Positions 1 to 7,563 of a stretch of 19,976 bases of DNA are shown here, one piece after another. The position numbers were made by a program, and so were the translations under genes. The stretch is from NCBI GenBank assembly GCA_002415485.1, contig DHYU01000043.1, forward strand, positions 1 to 19,976, given 5' to 3'. Under the pieces are notes generated by a model. That model worked only from the letters and a program-made list of their open reading frames with translations, was not told the DNA's origin and ran no database searches. The first letter of the stretch is position 1. Each line of letters starts with the position of its first letter. Origin of the DNA: Proteobacteria bacterium UBA5122. Its GTDB lineage: Bacteria > Pseudomonadota > Gammaproteobacteria > Tenderiales > Tenderiaceae.

Positions 1-1409
1 TCCAGGCCGGTGAGGCGGTGCAGGCGCAGCTCGAGGATCGCCTGGGCCTGGGCATCGGAGAGGCGGTAACCACTCTCCAGCAGACCAAACTCCTTGGCGA
101 GTCCGTCAGGGCGCGAACTCTCGGCACCGGAGCGGGCCAGAATCTCGCGCACTATCCCCGACTCCCAGGTCTGGGCAATCAGGCCGATCTTCGCCTCGGC
201 CGGGTTCGGTGCCGCCTTGATGAGGGCGATGATGGGGTCGATATTGGCCAGCGCCACCGCCAGGCCTTCCAAGATATGGGCACGCTCACGCGCCTTGCGC
301 AGTTCGAAGATCGTGCGCCGCGTCACCACCTCACGGCGATGGCGGATGAAGGCCTCGAGCATCTGCTTGAGGTTGAGCAGCTTGGGTTGGCCATCGACCA
401 GCGCCACCATGTTGATGCCGAAGACATTCTGCAGCTGGGTGTATTGATACAGATTGTTGAGCACGACCTCGCCGGTCTCGCCACGGCGCAGCTCGATCAC
501 CACGCGCAGACCGTCCTTGTCCGACTCGTCGCGCAGTTCGGTGATGCCTTCAACCTTTTTCTCTTTGACCAGCTCGGCGATCTTCTCGAGCAGGTTGGCC
601 TTGTTCACCTGGTACGGCAGTTCGGTGATGATGATGGTCTGCTTGTCGCGTGCCTCATCGACCTCGATCTCGGCGCGGGCGCGCAGATAGATGCGGCCAC
701 GGCCGGTGTGGTAGGCCTCGTGGATGCCCGCCGCGCCATTGATGATGGCGGCGGTTGGGAAGTCAGGACCGGGAATGTGCCCCATCAGATCGGCGATACC
801 GATCGACGGATCATCGACCAGCGCGACGCAGGCGTTGATCACCTCGGTCAGATTGTGCGGCGGGATGTTGGTCGCCAAACCTACCGCGATACCGGCCGAG
901 CCGTTGATCAACAGGTTCGGGATGCGCGCCGGGAAGACCGACGGCTCGCTTTCAGATTCGTCGTAGTTGGGGACAAAATCGACCGTCTCTTTGTCGAGGT
1001 CGGCCAGCAGCTCGTGGGCAATGCGCGCCATGCGCACTTCGGTATAACGCATGGCCGCGGCGGAGTCACCGTCGATCGAACCGAAGTTACCCTGGCCGTC
1101 GACCAGCATGTAACGCAGCGAAAACGGCTGCGCCATACGGACGATGGTGTCGTAGACGGCTGAATCGCCGTGAGGGTGATATTTACCGATGACGTCACCG
1201 ACGATACGCGCCGATTTTTTGTAGGGTTTGTTCCAGTCGTTCCCCAGCTCGCTCATTGCAAACAACACGCGCCGGTGCACCGGTTTTAGACCGTCCCGCA
1301 CATCGGGCAGTGCGCGGCCGACTATAACGGCCATCGCATACCCCATGTACGACTGTTTCATCTCCTCCTCGATCGAAATCGGGAGTACTTCCTGGGCAAA
1401 ATCAGCCAT
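1..1409 (-). CDS. gyrA: DNA gyrase subunit A, N-terminal part (runs off left edge)
   Basis: Catalytic breakage-reunion subunit of DNA gyrase, which introduces negative supercoils in an A2B2 complex with GyrB. The visible 469 codons begin MADFAQEVLPISIEEEMKQS and follow E. coli numbering exactly. The catalytic tyrosine is Tyr122 in RYTEVR. The quinolone-determining stretch HGDSAVYD has Ser83 and Asp87, the wild-type sensitive residues. QGNFGSIDGDSAA and the GSAGIAVGLATNIPPHN core are also present. The C-terminal pinwheel domain lies outside the window (the family is usually near 850-900 residues). The gene lies downstream of mtnA on the same strand, after a 171-bp gap (1410-1580). In that gap I see no strong terminator and only a weak TTGACG -35-like element, with no convincing -10 box. 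There is no clear Shine-Dalgarno sequence, but the start is fixed by homology. The reading frame is open throughout. Confidence 0.98.
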   Translation of the reverse strand, partial: MADFAQEVLPISIEEEMKQSYMGYAMAVIVGRALPDVRDGLKPVHRRVLFAMSELGNDWNKPYKKSARIVGDVIGKYHPHGDSAVYDTIVRMAQPFSLRYMLVDGQGNFGSIDGDSAAAMRYTEVRMARIAHELLADLDKETVDFVPNYDESESEPSVFPARIPNLLINGSAGIAVGLATNIPPHNLTEVINACVALVDDPSIGIADLMGHIPGPDFPTAAIINGAAGIHEAYHTGRGRIYLRARAEIEVDEARDKQTIIITELPYQVNKANLLEKIAELVKEKKVEGITELRDESDKDGLRVVIELRRGETGEVVLNNLYQYTQLQNVFGINMVALVDGQPKLLNLKQMLEAFIRHRREVVTRRTIFELRKARERAHILEGLAVALANIDPIIALIKAAPNPAEAKIGLIAQTWESGIVREILARSGAESSRPDGLAKEFGLLESGYRLSDAQAQAILELRLHRLTGL

Positions 1410-1580
1410 AGATGCTTTTCGTCTTATTTAATGTGTGATCAAGATGTTGCACTCTCGGCGGGGTGTCTCTCGTCAACGGCTCGCTCAGCGAATCGCCCCT
1501 CCACCCTCTAATTATTTAAAGCGCCAAAGCTTAACACAGCTGCCCCCGAAACCACACTTAAATATGCCCCTCGACACCGA

Positions 1581-2636
1581 TTAATCGCCCTGAGACATCA
1601 TCTGAGCCATTTTCTCGGCCGTGGGCGATAGCACCACGCCCTTTTCGGTCACAATGGCATCTACAAGCTCTGCGGGCGTGACATCGAAAGACGGGTTCCA
1701 GGCATTGACCCCCTCCGGCGCAATACGCTGACCACCGAGACTCAACACCTCGGACTGCGGCCGCTGTTCGATCGGAATGTCGTCACCTGAGGTCAGCGCC
1801 ATGTCGACGGTCGAGGTCGGTGCGACGACCATAAATTTCACGCCGTGGTGGCGGGCATTGACCGCCAGTGAATAGGTGCCGATCTTGTTGGCGACATCGC
1901 CATTGGCGGTGATGCGGTCTGAGCCCACGATCACCCATTTGACCTTGCCCTGCTTCATCAGGGTCGCCGCGGCCCCTTCCGCCAGCAGCGTCGCAGGGAT
2001 CTCGTCAGTCACCAGCTCCCAGGCGGTCAGGCGCGCACCCTGCAGCCACGGCCGTGTTTCATCGGCAAACACGTGTTCGATCCGGCCCTGACTGTAGGCA
2101 GAGCGGATCACACCCAGCGCGGTGCCATAACCGCCGGTCGCCAGCGATCCGGTGTTGCAGTGCGTCAACACGTTGCATGGGCCGTCGATCAGGGCCGCGC
2201 CCAGCTCACCCATACGACGGTTGGCGGCGATGTCTTCATCGTGGATGCGCTGCGCCTCGTCCAGCAGTGCCTGGGTGGGGTCAGCCGCATCGACCAGGGT
2301 GGCGATCAGCCCACGCATGCGGTCCAATGCCCAGAACAGATTCACCGCCGTCGGCCGCGACTGCGCCAACACAGCCAGATCCGCCTCGAGTGCCTGTTTC
2401 CAGCCTGCACCCACGGCCGCAAAACGCGCGCGGGCGGCCAGCACCACACCGAAGGCCGCACTCACTCCAATCGCTGGCGCACCGCGCACGACCATGTCGC
2501 GGATCGCATCGGCCGTCGCCGCCGCAGTCTCCAGACGCAGCCACTCCTCGACATGCGGTAATTTGCGTTGATCCAATAACCACAAACACTGCTCGCGCCA
2601 CTCAACCGCGCGGATCTTGTCATGCTGCTGCGACAT
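1581..2636 (-). CDS. mtnA: S-methyl-5-thioribose-1-phosphate isomerase (MtnA)
   Basis: Converts 5-methylthioribose-1-phosphate to 5-methylthioribulose-1-phosphate in the cytosolic methionine salvage pathway; it belongs to the eIF2B-alpha-like fold. The 351-residue protein has RGAPAIGVSAAFG (51-63), the catalytic Cys160 in THCNTGSLATGGYG, DETRPWLQGARLTAWEL (192-208) and the catalytic Asp240 in VGSDRITANGDVANKIG. Cys160 and Asp240 match the B. subtilis numbering. I chose the ATG at 2636 (MSQQHDKIRAVEWR) because GGAG sits 8-9 bases upstream. An ATG 39 bases further up lacks a ribosome site and lies close to a TATCAT -10-like box (2664-2669). The gene is transcribed towards gyrA and is divergent from the OmpA-domain gene. 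Its functional partner mtaD lies about 800 bp away on the other strand. Confidence 0.97.
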   Translation of the reverse strand: MSQQHDKIRAVEWREQCLWLLDQRKLPHVEEWLRLETAAATADAIRDMVVRGAPAIGVSAAFGVVLAARARFAAVGAGWKQALEADLAVLAQSRPTAVNLFWALDRMRGLIATLVDAADPTQALLDEAQRIHDEDIAANRRMGELGAALIDGPCNVLTHCNTGSLATGGYGTALGVIRSAYSQGRIEHVFADETRPWLQGARLTAWELVTDEIPATLLAEGAAATLMKQGKVKWVIVGSDRITANGDVANKIGTYSLAVNARHHGVKFMVVAPTSTVDMALTSGDDIPIEQRPQSEVLSLGGQRIAPEGVNAWNPSFDVTPAELVDAIVTEKGVVLSPTAEKMAQMMSQGD

Positions 2637-2767
2637 TCCTAGGCTCCAGACTAAAAAGCGCACATGATACCCCAAGCCGCCTGCGCACGGACCATTTGAT
2701 TAAACAGGCGCAGCTGTAGGACGATATACCTTTCAAGAGCAACATTGAGTGTCGTTGGGGATTCGAG

Positions 2768-3346
2768 ATGAGTACAAAGAAGCCACTGAGCCTGGGACTT
2801 TTTCTGCTTGCCTTTGCCGCGGGCAATGCACAGGCGGTATCCACACTCTCCACGCAAGGCCTGTGGGACGATCAACAGCCAGGCGTACCAGAATCGATTC
2901 GCGTCCAATCCAACCTGCAAACCGTTGAGACCACAGATTCAGAGACCATCGTCACCGAGCCCCCTGCCTACATCGAACCACGCCTGCTCCCGTTTGAATA
3001 CGTTCGCCTCAGCCCGGTACTTTTTGAACATGACGCCGCCACGCTGACCGCCGAGGGCCAGCAGGCACTGGAGGCCGCCGCCGATTACATCAAGGCCAAC
3101 CCCACCGTGCAACGCCTGCTCGTCGACGGCAACACCGATGAAGTCGGCACCAGCAATTACAATTTCAAATTATCCGAACGCCGCCTCAAGTCGGTGCGTG
3201 CCTATCTCACGCTCAAAGGCATTGCCCCTGAATTGGTGAGAGCCACCGGGCTGGGCGAGACCACACCCATCGATGAAAACTGGACCCGTGTCGGCCGCGC
3301 CCGCAATCGCCAGGTATCGATCTACGCCGTACACCTCGCCCGTTAA
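2768..3346 (+). CDS. OmpA-family peptidoglycan-binding envelope protein
   Basis: Small secreted protein of 192 residues. A signal peptide (residues 1-23, positive start, hydrophobic LGLFLLAFAAG, cleavage after AQA) is followed by a variable linker of about 55 residues. The C-terminal OmpA/MotB domain spans about 78-190. The domain shows LSPVLFEHDAATLTAEG, the conserved DGNTDEVGTSNYNFKLSERR segment carrying the Asp and Arg that in this family contact diaminopimelate of peptidoglycan, and GRARNRQVSIYAV. There is no beta-barrel and no lipobox cysteine, so it is probably a soluble periplasmic or peripherally anchored cell-wall-binding protein. The specific role is unknown. The usual GH before TDE is GN here. 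It interrupts what in Pseudomonas is a contiguous mtnA-deaminase pair, and it has its own divergent upstream region of 131 bp shared with mtnA. Confidence 0.9.
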   Translation: MSTKKPLSLGLFLLAFAAGNAQAVSTLSTQGLWDDQQPGVPESIRVQSNLQTVETTDSETIVTEPPAYIEPRLLPFEYVRLSPVLFEHDAATLTAEGQQALEAAADYIKANPTVQRLLVDGNTDEVGTSNYNFKLSERRLKSVRAYLTLKGIAPELVRATGLGETTPIDENWTRVGRARNRQVSIYAVHLAR

Positions 3347-3367
3347 ACCTGCGTTATTACATCGCCA

Positions 3368-3395
3368 GTGACTTCCTCGCGCCAGTCGTTATACT
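3368..3395 (+). promoter_or_regulatory. Possible sigma-70 promoter of the mtaD-ubiG-gph-rmuC run
   Basis: TATACT (3390-3395, 5 of 6 bases of the -10 consensus) follows GTGACT (3368-3373, 4 of 6 of the -35 consensus) after 16 bases. It sits about 30 bases before the mtaD start and would give a leader of roughly 24 bases including the AGAGGA ribosome site. The -35 match is mediocre, so this is a plausible rather than certain promoter. Confidence 0.4.
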
Positions 3396-3425
3396 GGCTG
3401 TCTTCGCGTATTTCAGAGGACAGTC

Positions 3426-4754
3426 ATGGAACGAGTCACGACCTTAATTCATGCCCGCTGGGTGATCCCGGTTAACCAGGACGGCAGTCTCGCCGACCAC
3501 AGCATCGCCATCCGCGATGGCCGCATCGTCGACATCCTGCCGACCGACACCGCCCGCCAGCGTTATCAGGCCGACACCGAACACAGCCTGACCGAACATG
3601 CCCTGATCCCCGGCCTGATCAACACCCACACCCATGCCGCAATGTCGCTGTTTCGTGGACTGGCCGACGACCTGCCGCTGATGGAGTGGCTCAACGACCA
3701 CATCTGGCCCGCCGAAGCGGCATGGATCAGCCCGGACTTCGTCCGCGACGGCACCGAACTGGCGATGGCCGAGATGATCAAGGGCGGCACCACCTGTTTC
3801 AACGACATGTACTTCTTCCCGAACGTCAGCGCCCATGCCGCCGCCGCGGCCCACATGCGCGCCACCATCGGCATGATCCTGATCGACTTCCCGACCGTGT
3901 GGGCGGCCAATGCCGACGAATACATCAGCAAAGGCCTCAAGCTGCACGATGAATTCAAACATCACCCGCTGATCAACACTGCGTTTGCACCGCACGCCCC
4001 CTATACCGTGTCCAATGCACCACTCGGCAAGGTCGGCACGCTGGCCGAAGAGCTGGACGTCCCGATCCACATCCACGTCCACGAGACCGCCGATGAGATC
4101 TCGGGCAGCCTGCAACACCATCAGCAACGCCCGCTGGCCCGCCTGGAACAACTGGGTTTGCTCTCGCCGCGCCTGCTGGCCGTGCACATGACCCAACTGA
4201 CCGACGACGAGATCGCGCTGGTCGCCGCCAACAACTGCCATGTGCTGCACTGCCCCGAATCCAACCTCAAGCTCGCCTCCGGCTTCACGCCGCTGGCCAA
4301 GCTGCTGGCGGCCGGGGTCAATGTCTGCCTCGGCACCGACGGCGCCGCCAGCAACAACGATCTGGACATGTTCGGCGAGATGCGCACCGCCGCACTGCTG
4401 GCCAAGGCCGTCGCCGGTGACGCCAGCGCCGTACCGGCGCAAACGGCGCTGCGCATGGCCACGCTCAACGGCGCCATCGCCCTCGGCATCGACGACGACA
4501 CCGGCTCGCTGACCCCTGGCAAGGCGGCCGACATCACCGCCGTCCGCCTCAGCGACTTGTGGCAGCAGCCCATCTACAATCCGATTTCACAGCTGGTCTA
4601 CGCCTGCGGCCGCGAGCAGGTATCGGATGTCTGGGTGGCGGGTAAACACCTGCTGAAGGAAGGCCGCCTGACCACACTCGACGAAACCGACATCAAGCGC
4701 CGGGCCCTGGCCTGGGGCGAAAAAATCGCCACCAAAGATCGCGAAAATTCATAA
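3426..4754 (+). CDS. mtaD: 5'-methylthioadenosine / S-adenosylhomocysteine deaminase (TRZ/ATZ amidohydrolase)
   Basis: Zinc-dependent amidohydrolase of the MtaD/TRZ/ATZ group, 442 residues, cytosolic. It deaminates the adenine of methylthioadenosine (and often S-adenosylhomocysteine) to the inosine form, which can feed MtnA after phosphorolysis. Visible metal and active-site residues are His68 and His70 in NTHTHAAMSLFRG, His190 in FAPHAPYT, His217 with Glu220 in HIHVHETADEI, His254 in HMTQL, and Asp305 in LGTDGAASNN. Their relative spacing matches the characterised Thermotoga enzyme. AGAGGA lies 6 bases before the ATG. It is followed after 27 bases by ubiG and probably shares its transcript. 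In Pseudomonas the same neighbour order is found and the homologue is a methylthioadenosine deaminase, which supports this over a triazine-type hydrolase. The exact substrate range cannot be read from sequence. Confidence 0.93.
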   Translation: MERVTTLIHARWVIPVNQDGSLADHSIAIRDGRIVDILPTDTARQRYQADTEHSLTEHALIPGLINTHTHAAMSLFRGLADDLPLMEWLNDHIWPAEAAWISPDFVRDGTELAMAEMIKGGTTCFNDMYFFPNVSAHAAAAAHMRATIGMILIDFPTVWAANADEYISKGLKLHDEFKHHPLINTAFAPHAPYTVSNAPLGKVGTLAEELDVPIHIHVHETADEISGSLQHHQQRPLARLEQLGLLSPRLLAVHMTQLTDDEIALVAANNCHVLHCPESNLKLASGFTPLAKLLAAGVNVCLGTDGAASNNDLDMFGEMRTAALLAKAVAGDASAVPAQTALRMATLNGAIALGIDDDTGSLTPGKAADITAVRLSDLWQQPIYNPISQLVYACGREQVSDVWVAGKHLLKEGRLTTLDETDIKRRALAWGEKIATKDRENS

Positions 4755-4781
4755 AGTTAGAATTAGAAAGAGACAAACAAC

Positions 4782-5504
4782 ATGAACACAACAGCCACCC
4801 CCTCCCAGCCCAATATCGATCGTGGCGAGGTCAACAAATTCGAGGAAATCGCCTCGCGCTGGTGGGACACCCAAAGTGAATTCAAGCCGCTGCATGACAT
4901 CAACCCATTGCGGCTCAACTACATCGACCAGCGTGCCAACATCACCGGCAAGGACGTGCTCGATGTCGGCTGTGGCGGCGGCATCCTGGCGGAAAGCATG
5001 TCGGCGCGTGGCGCCCGCGTCAGCGGCATCGACGCCGGCGAGACCCCACTCACCGTCGCCCGCCTGCATGCGCTCGAGTCCGGCATCCAGGTCGATTATC
5101 GCCAGATCACCGCCGAGGAACTGGCCGCAGAGCGGCCCGAGTCCTACGACGTCGTCACCTGCATGGAGATGCTGGAGCACGTGCCAGACCCGGCGTCAGT
5201 CATTGCCGCCTGCGCACGACTCGTCAAACCGGGTGGCAAAGTCTTTTTCTCCACCCTCAATCGCACCCCCAAGGCCTATGCCCTGGCCATCGTCGGCGCC
5301 GAATACCTGTTGCGCATGCTGCCCAAGGGCACCCATGACTATCAGAAGTTTATCCGCCCGTCCGAGCTGGAGACCTGGGCCCGTCACGCCGGCCTGGAGC
5401 TACAGGACCTGACTGGCATGAGCTACAACCCCCTTAGCCGCCAGTACAGCCTGGGCAATGACCTCGACGTCAATTACCTAGCCTACGCGACCAAGGCCAT
5501 ATAA
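4782..5504 (+). CDS. ubiG: Ubiquinone biosynthesis O-methyltransferase (UbiG)
   Basis: SAM-dependent methyltransferase that performs both O-methylations in ubiquinone synthesis (2-polyprenyl-6-hydroxyphenol and 3-demethylubiquinol). It is 240 residues, the usual family length. The N-terminal signature NKFEEIASRWWDTQSEFKPL is typical of UbiG. SAM-binding motif I is LDVGCGGGILAESM (60-73), followed by the acidic VSGIDAGE strand and the CMEMLEHVPDP segment. LVKPGGKVFFSTLNRTPKA and the HDYQKFIRPSEL region of the membrane-associating lid follow. It lies 27 bases after mtaD and 51 bases before the phosphatase gene, probably in one operon. SAM use links it loosely to the salvage gene mtaD upstream, since S-adenosylhomocysteine is its by-product. 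The ribosome site is weak (an AGAGA run about 10 bases upstream). Confidence 0.97.
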   Translation: MNTTATPSQPNIDRGEVNKFEEIASRWWDTQSEFKPLHDINPLRLNYIDQRANITGKDVLDVGCGGGILAESMSARGARVSGIDAGETPLTVARLHALESGIQVDYRQITAEELAAERPESYDVVTCMEMLEHVPDPASVIAACARLVKPGGKVFFSTLNRTPKAYALAIVGAEYLLRMLPKGTHDYQKFIRPSELETWARHAGLELQDLTGMSYNPLSRQYSLGNDLDVNYLAYATKAI

Positions 5505-5555
5505 GCCTGTCAGAAAATTCAACAATTGAACTATTGAGCCGATAGAGCCTTAAAG

Positions 5556-6260
5556 ATGACTCTTGGAATGAACGCATCTGTGCGAACCGTACTCTTTGAT
5601 CTGGATGGAACCTTGGCCGATACCGCGCCAGACCTCGCTGACGCCCTCAACATCGTACTTGATGAGCAAGGCCGTCATACCTTGTCCTACGATGTCATTC
5701 GCCCCATCGTCTCGCACGGTGCGGCTGCGTTGATTTATTTGGGGTTTGAGCTCGAGGATGGCGATGATGGTTTTGACGAGATCCGCAACCGCCTGCTCGA
5801 TGTCTATCGCGAAAATATTGCGCGCAAGACACGCCTCTTCCCCGGCATGGACGAGGTACTCAACACCCTGGAAGCGCGCGGCATGGCATGGGGCATCGTC
5901 ACCAATAAACCCAGCTGGCTGACCGAACCATTGCTACGTGAACTCAATCTGGATTCACGTGCGGCCTGCATCGTCTCTGGCGATACCACCAGCCGTAAAA
6001 AACCCGATCCTATGCCGATGCATTTTGCCTGCAGCCTGGTCGGCTGCGAGGCGCATGAATGCATCTACGTAGGTGACGCGCAGCGTGACATCGAGGCAGG
6101 AAAGCGCGCAGGCATGCCCACCCTGGCCGCTCTGTTCGGCTATATCGGCGACCATGACCACCCTGCCGACTGGGGCGCTGACGCCATGATCAATTCGCCG
6201 CAAGAGATACTGAGCTGGCTGGACCGATATTGCGCAGCCAACGAGCTACAACCGTCATAA
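5556..6260 (+). CDS. HAD-superfamily phosphatase, Gph/MupP type
   Basis: Haloacid-dehalogenase hydrolase of 234 residues with all four motifs: nucleophile Asp15 and acid-base Asp17 in LFDLDGT, Thr116 in IVTNKP, Lys148/149 in SRKKPDP, and Asp174/Asp178 in YVGDAQRDIEAG. A helical cap spans about 25-95. Such genes after ubiG are generally annotated as phosphoglycolate phosphatase (gph). In Pseudomonas the gene in the same place is MupP, which dephosphorylates N-acetylmuramate-6-phosphate in cell-wall recycling. The late GYI...HPADWGAD pattern resembles MupP, so both activities are open. The start is uncertain: the ATG at 5556 has no evident ribosome site, and the in-frame ATG at 5568 is preceded directly by TTGGA. 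A short dyad, TTCAA-CAA-TTGAA (5518-5530), lies in the gap after ubiG. Confidence 0.92.
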   Translation: MTLGMNASVRTVLFDLDGTLADTAPDLADALNIVLDEQGRHTLSYDVIRPIVSHGAAALIYLGFELEDGDDGFDEIRNRLLDVYRENIARKTRLFPGMDEVLNTLEARGMAWGIVTNKPSWLTEPLLRELNLDSRAACIVSGDTTSRKKPDPMPMHFACSLVGCEAHECIYVGDAQRDIEAGKRAGMPTLAALFGYIGDHDHPADWGADAMINSPQEILSWLDRYCAANELQPS

Positions 6261-6282
6261 CGATACGTAACAAGGACGCCAC

Positions 6283-7476
6283 ATGGATCAACTCAGCATT
6301 ATTGCAGCAATCGGCCTCGTCGCTGTGGTATCTGCCATACTCGGTTACCTGATGGATCGCGTCCACTCGCGCCACCAGATCGAGGCCCTGCGTGAGAAAT
6401 ATGTCGCCCTAAACGATAAATTTGCCAACGAACGTTCAGTCAGCCATCAACAATTATCTCGCGCAGAGCAAATGCGCTTTGATATCAGTAAAACCCTGAC
6501 CGACATCACCACTGACGCCCCCGAGGCCAAACTCCCGGGCGGCGGGAATGATCGTTTTGTCGAGGCCATCCTCAAACCCCTACAAGTGAGCCTGCACAGC
6601 GCCGACCAGCAGGTCAAACGCATCAGCCGCGAAAAAGAAAAGGCCTCACAACTGATCCACCAACAATTAGACATAATGAAGGCCCCTCAAAAACTTGGCC
6701 GCGGGAGCTCACGTCAAATCGCATCTGCACTGGCCGACCCCGAGGCCCGTCGCCACTGGGCGCGCAACACCCTCAAGCATCTGCTGGATCTTAGCTACAT
6801 GACGGATCATTACCGTTCATGCTGTAGCGAACAATCGGAAGACAAAGCTGGCGAACAAAAACTATTCCCGCCCTGTCAGGTGGAGACCCCAGCTGGGGAC
6901 ATCATCGCCATCGACATGAATGCACCGTTGGAACCGTACGTCAATGTTTGCCAGGCCCCCGACGCCTCAGTCCGCACTTGGCACATGGAGACCCATGCCC
7001 GAAAACTGCGTGAACGGATGCGCGAGATGTCGAGCCGTGTATATAACGCCCAGTTCACCAAGGAACCCACGCTGACATTACTCTTGGTATTGAACGATCA
7101 CTACCTGAGTTCTGCCCTGGAAATCGATCCTGACCTGGTAAACGAATCCGTCAATAATAAGGTCGTAGTAGCCACACCATCAGATCTATTAAGCCTCTTA
7201 CAAGCAATCTCCTTCGCCTGGCGTCAGCAGACCTTCGCCAATGATGCACAGGAGATGCGCCAAACCGGGCAAAATCTTTATCACCGTTTTGGCACCTTCT
7301 CCAAGTTGATGGGGCAACTCGGATCAGAGCTCACAGGTGTACTCGATAGCTACAACGCTGCTGTCACCTACTTTGAAAATGCCGACGCGGGACTGGATAA
7401 TCAATCAAACAGCCCCGACACCCAAACCACCGCACAACAGAATGCGGTCAAAGACAACAATAAAAAACGCGCGTAA
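6283..7476 (+). CDS. Membrane-anchored RmuC-family protein lacking the nuclease motif
   Basis: A 397-residue homologue of RmuC, a family linked to limiting inversions and rearrangements, with a restriction-endonuclease-like fold. There is one N-terminal membrane helix (about 6-24), then a charged coiled-coil-prone stretch (28-130). The RmuC domain (about 155-365) includes KVVVATPSDLLSLLQAISFAWRQQ, FANDAQEMRQTGQNLYHRFGTF and a closing LDSYNAAVTYFE. In typical RmuC the core reads PD...(I/V)DAK. Here it reads PPC (196-198) and DMN (211-213), so the first Asp is Cys and the catalytic Lys is Asn. An insertion rich in Cys, Glu and Lys sits just before (178-193). The tail (370-397) is polar and Asn/Gln/Lys-rich. 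It follows gph after 22 bases. The fold assignment is firm; catalytic activity is unlikely. Confidence 0.82.
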   Translation: MDQLSIIAAIGLVAVVSAILGYLMDRVHSRHQIEALREKYVALNDKFANERSVSHQQLSRAEQMRFDISKTLTDITTDAPEAKLPGGGNDRFVEAILKPLQVSLHSADQQVKRISREKEKASQLIHQQLDIMKAPQKLGRGSSRQIASALADPEARRHWARNTLKHLLDLSYMTDHYRSCCSEQSEDKAGEQKLFPPCQVETPAGDIIAIDMNAPLEPYVNVCQAPDASVRTWHMETHARKLRERMREMSSRVYNAQFTKEPTLTLLLVLNDHYLSSALEIDPDLVNESVNNKVVVATPSDLLSLLQAISFAWRQQTFANDAQEMRQTGQNLYHRFGTFSKLMGQLGSELTGVLDSYNAAVTYFENADAGLDNQSNSPDTQTTAQQNAVKDNNKKRA

Positions 7477-7512
7477 GCCCATAATCAAATAAGAGCCACT
7501 CGCATCCCCCGC

Positions 7513-7542
7513 CGGGGTCCGGTATCCTTAGGCCCCGTTTTT
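7513..7542 (+). terminator. Rho-independent terminator or attenuator between rmuC homologue and hpnD
   Basis: CGGGG-T-CC (7513-7520) pairs with GGCCCCG (7531-7537) around a 10-base loop, with one bulged T, followed by five T. It ends the mtaD-ubiG-gph-rmuC transcript 21 bases before hpnD. Because it sits so close to the hpnD start and includes a TATCCT -10-like string in its loop, it might also act as an attenuator or overlap the hpnD promoter. Confidence 0.65.
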
Positions 7543-7563
7543 GTTTAAACACTCACCATAGTC

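Noticed and set aside
18..1163. Long open frame antisense to gyrA
   Set aside because: It is a shadow of the conserved gyrA frame. The translation has no recognisable domain, and the gyrA frame carries all catalytic motifs.
2073..2561. Overlapping open frames opposite mtnA
   Set aside because: Several frames are open here because of high GC content. mtnA has exact catalytic residue positions, while the others show nothing.
3444..4442. 332-residue open frame antisense to mtaD
   Set aside because: It is rich in Val, Gly, Asp and Arg, as expected for the complement of a GC-rich gene, and has no motif or ribosome site.
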